Part shown: positions 62,535-64,000 of the stretch, piece by piece
How the letters are laid out: each line of letters opens with the position of its first letter
How positions within the stretch are numbered: position 1 is the stretch's first letter
Source of the DNA: PRDV01 sp963710865
Lineage (GTDB): Bacteria; Babelota; Babeliae; Babelales; Babelaceae
NCBI GenBank assembly: GCA_963710865.1
Contig: CAVQBR010000002.1
Location: 1,364,001 to 1,428,000 of the forward strand
Direction: 5' to 3'
DNA: 64,000 nt
Position numbers and translations under genes: made by a program
Notes under the pieces: model-generated
Told to the model about the DNA's origin: nothing
The model's input: the letters and a program-made list of their open reading frames with translations, nothing else
The model's database searches: none

Positions 62535-63258
62535 CTAGCGAGCGCTGAAATTAAAGCTGATCTAGAAACCTTATTTCAACAGAATAGTGTGCGTCACTCT
62601 CTGGAAGAGTCGATTATTTTTCCTGTTTGGAGCCTCCTGGTCTTTTATGGATATTTAACGTATACCCATTTTGAAGGTAAGGATAATAAGAAAGAATGGT
62701 TCCTCACAATTCCGAATCTCGAGGTAAAGCAGATGCTTATATGCTCGTTATTGAGATGTCTCTCAATCGATCAAGGGGGGGCAAACTGCAACATTATCAG
62801 AAGCTCTAATCACAGGAAATGTTGCGGGATTTTCATCGATGCTTCAAAGTTTTGTAACAAATAGTATGGGTTCCTTTGATATCACAAACGAGGAACCAGA
62901 AAAAAGTTATCATCTCTTTATACTTGGCATGCTTGTTTTTCTTAAAGATAGCTATGAGGTTAAATCAAACAAAGAGAGTGGCTTTGGGCGCTACGATATC
63001 ATGCTTATTCCTCTTAAGAAACAGAATCCAGGCATTATCATAGAATTTAAGAAAATCTGGCCTGGGTCAAAAGAAACCCTTGAACAAGCAGCCAATAAAG
63101 CGCTTGATCAAATAGAGCAGATGCATTATGCGCAAGAGTTGGAAAGCCGAGGTATCCGATCGATTATTGCTTACGGAATTTCCTTTAAGAAAAAGAAGTT
63201 GCTTGTTAAATGCAGACGATTTGAAAAGGGAAAAATTATTGAATGCGCGTTCTGTTGA
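62535..63258 (+). pseudogene. Remnant of an AAA-ATPase/PD-(D/E)XK gene (relative of 32227-33807)
   Basis: Only the C-terminal half survives. One frame gives LASAEIKADLETLFQQNS and VWSLLVFYGYLTYTHF with WFLTIPNLEVKQ, the middle of DUF1703-type proteins; after a shift near 62770 another gives EALITGNVAGFSSMLQSF, YHLFILGMLVFLKDSYEV and the nuclease core SGFGRYDIMLI plus GIIIEFKKIWPGSKE. The N-terminal ATPase is absent, so the protein cannot work as in the intact copy, though the last 140 codons could still be translated from ATG 62839. Confidence 0.82.
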
Positions 63259-63576
63259 GATCTATCTGAGTCAAAGTCCCTAGAAATACAAGGAAAGAGA
63301 ATAAAATTTCTCTCCGACTCATCAAATCGAGAAAATAATGTTTAAAATGTCAGCAAAAATGAAGCTCGTTGTTCTCTATGCTCTAGTAATAGAGGGTGTA
63401 TTGTGAGAGTGTTCATTGCTTCACAGTTTTTCTTGAAAGTGTTTACTTATGATTAAACAGAGCAAGGCAATAAGAGAATATCGCTGCAGGGACTGTATGG
63501 TATTTGAGCAGAGACGGTTCAGGCTTTTCAGTTACTGCGGGAGTTGGCGGTTTTAATAGTGACCGCTCGAAAAGGG
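63259..63576. other. Spacer between the nuclease remnant and the right-edge gene
   Basis: About 320 bp with no gene seen. The last 40 bp lead into the terminator hairpin of the right-edge gene. Confidence 0.4.
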
Positions 63577-63606
63577 CTTGCCCCCGCATGTTCTAGCGGG
63601 GGCAAG
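63577..63606 (-). terminator. Terminator of the right-edge beta-helix paralogue
   Basis: Perfect 11-base stem (CTTGCCCCCGC/GCGGGGGCAAG) with an eight-base loop; on the minus strand CCCTTTTC follows. It lies 11 bp after the gene's stop codon. Confidence 0.9.
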
Positions 63607-63617
63607 GTTAAAGGTTA

Positions 63618-64000
63618 TTACTTAGCTGGTAGCAACTGCGTTGACTGGAATCCCCAACCATTATTGACAGCAGCCCATTCACCGGTACTCCAGATAATAA
63701 GATCATTGCTTGGATCAGGAGCTAAGGTTGAATAATCTCCCCAACTTTGGTCATAATATGGTCCATAATTATACGGATTAGTTGTATTCGTAATCAATGC
63801 TGGAGCGCGTAGGAAGCCTAACGGATCCGAGGCTTTTCGGCCGGCATAAAAGACATTGATATAATCATTCGCACCTGATACCGTTCCTTCGATAACAAGA
63901 TCCCCATTCTTATTTGTCATAATAGCAGGCAGATAATAAAATTTGGGATTTTCTGCTGCGCTATCATAGATAGTTCCCCACTGCACGAGTGCAGGACACG
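63618..64000 (-). CDS. C-terminus of a second beta-helix-type surface protein (partial)
   Basis: The visible 127 codons, open to the right edge, begin inside the protein (CPALVQWGTIYD) and match the C-terminal end of the gene at 8229-11168 almost residue for residue: MTNKNGDLVIEGTVSGA, VFYAGRKASDPLG, LAPDPSNDLIIWSTGEWAA and the end STQLLPAK versus ATQLLPTK. So the window holds two members of this family, 52 kb apart. The rest, including any beta-helix, lies outside the window. GTG or ATG codons here are internal, not starts. Confidence 0.9.
   Translation of the reverse strand, partial: CPALVQWGTIYDSAAENPKFYYLPAIMTNKNGDLVIEGTVSGANDYINVFYAGRKASDPLGFLRAPALITNTTNPYNYGPYYDQSWGDYSTLAPDPSNDLIIWSTGEWAAVNNGWGFQSTQLLPAK

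Noticed and set aside
62839..63258. Independent hypothetical gene of 139 codons
   Set aside because: Sequence continues upstream in another frame as part of the same DUF1703-type protein, so it is scored as the end of a pseudogene.
1..64000. tRNA and rRNA genes
   Set aside because: I scanned the intergenic stretches by eye for T-loop signatures and rRNA-like segments and found none; a dedicated covariance search could still find one.

Overview
The window looks like a piece of chromosome from a small, host-dependent Gram-negative bacterium. Five large genes encode exported ankyrin-repeat proteins. Three related cysteine-containing outer-membrane barrels, a RsmH/MurF/UppP/FtsK envelope set, decayed insertion sequences and several gene remnants fit a protist-associated lineage with an accessory-rich genome. 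My best guess is candidate phylum Dependentiae (TM6/Babeliae), with an amoeba-associated chlamydia-like or Amoebophilus-like organism as the alternative. That is inference from gene content; no rRNA gene is present to settle it, and I saw no tRNA gene or CRISPR array.

Layout. 1-7.4 kb, all minus strand: a truncated alpha/beta hydrolase, a SpoU rRNA methyltransferase fused to a winged helix, a very long ankyrin protein, rsmH and murF (with a terminator between the last two). 8.2-11.2 kb: a secreted beta-helix protein whose paralogue is cut by the right edge of the window. 11.3-13.4 kb: ftsK. 13.8-19.0 kb: a compact six-gene operon (argR, binding protein, argG, argH, permease, ATPase) behind a near-consensus promoter overlapped by two ARG boxes. 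It appears built to import citrulline or arginine and convert citrulline to arginine. 19.7-21.6 kb: an unknown exported protein and an exported J-domain protein. 22-25.8 kb: a dead DUF4143 ATPase gene and a complete IS21-family element. 25.9-28.4 kb: ankyrin gene, WD40 remnant, uppP. 28.5-32.2 kb: two tandem barrel genes. 32.2-35.1 kb: two host-association-type ATPases.

35.15-35.7 kb holds the most unusual structure: six tandem units of 91 or 94 bp, each with two 15-bp palindromes of the form GGTTA-N5-TAACC, twelve sites in all, starting beside the promoter of the DUF4143 ATPase gene. 35.8-39.8 kb: a barrel-gene remnant and a barrel-ankyrin gene pair. 40-42 kb: ychF and a membrane metalloprotease. 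43-49.5 kb: two more ankyrin genes around a broken IS982 transposase. 49.8-53.4 kb: a SulP transporter and dnaK. 54.6-58.5 kb: an exported hemerythrin, a molybdate/tungstate-type ABC permease and ATPase, and a flippase-like protein. 58.6-62.4 kb: carD-miaA-SPOR-like-ppiD in one operon closed by a strong terminator. The right end holds an ATPase/nuclease remnant and the truncated beta-helix paralogue.

How it fits together: a core of housekeeping and envelope genes alternates with lineage-specific exported proteins (ankyrin, barrel, beta-helix, J-domain) likely to face the host, and with debris of duplicated families. Each family with a dead copy (DUF4143 ATPase, AAA/PD-(D/E)XK, barrel) also has an intact copy here, so duplication followed by decay is active.
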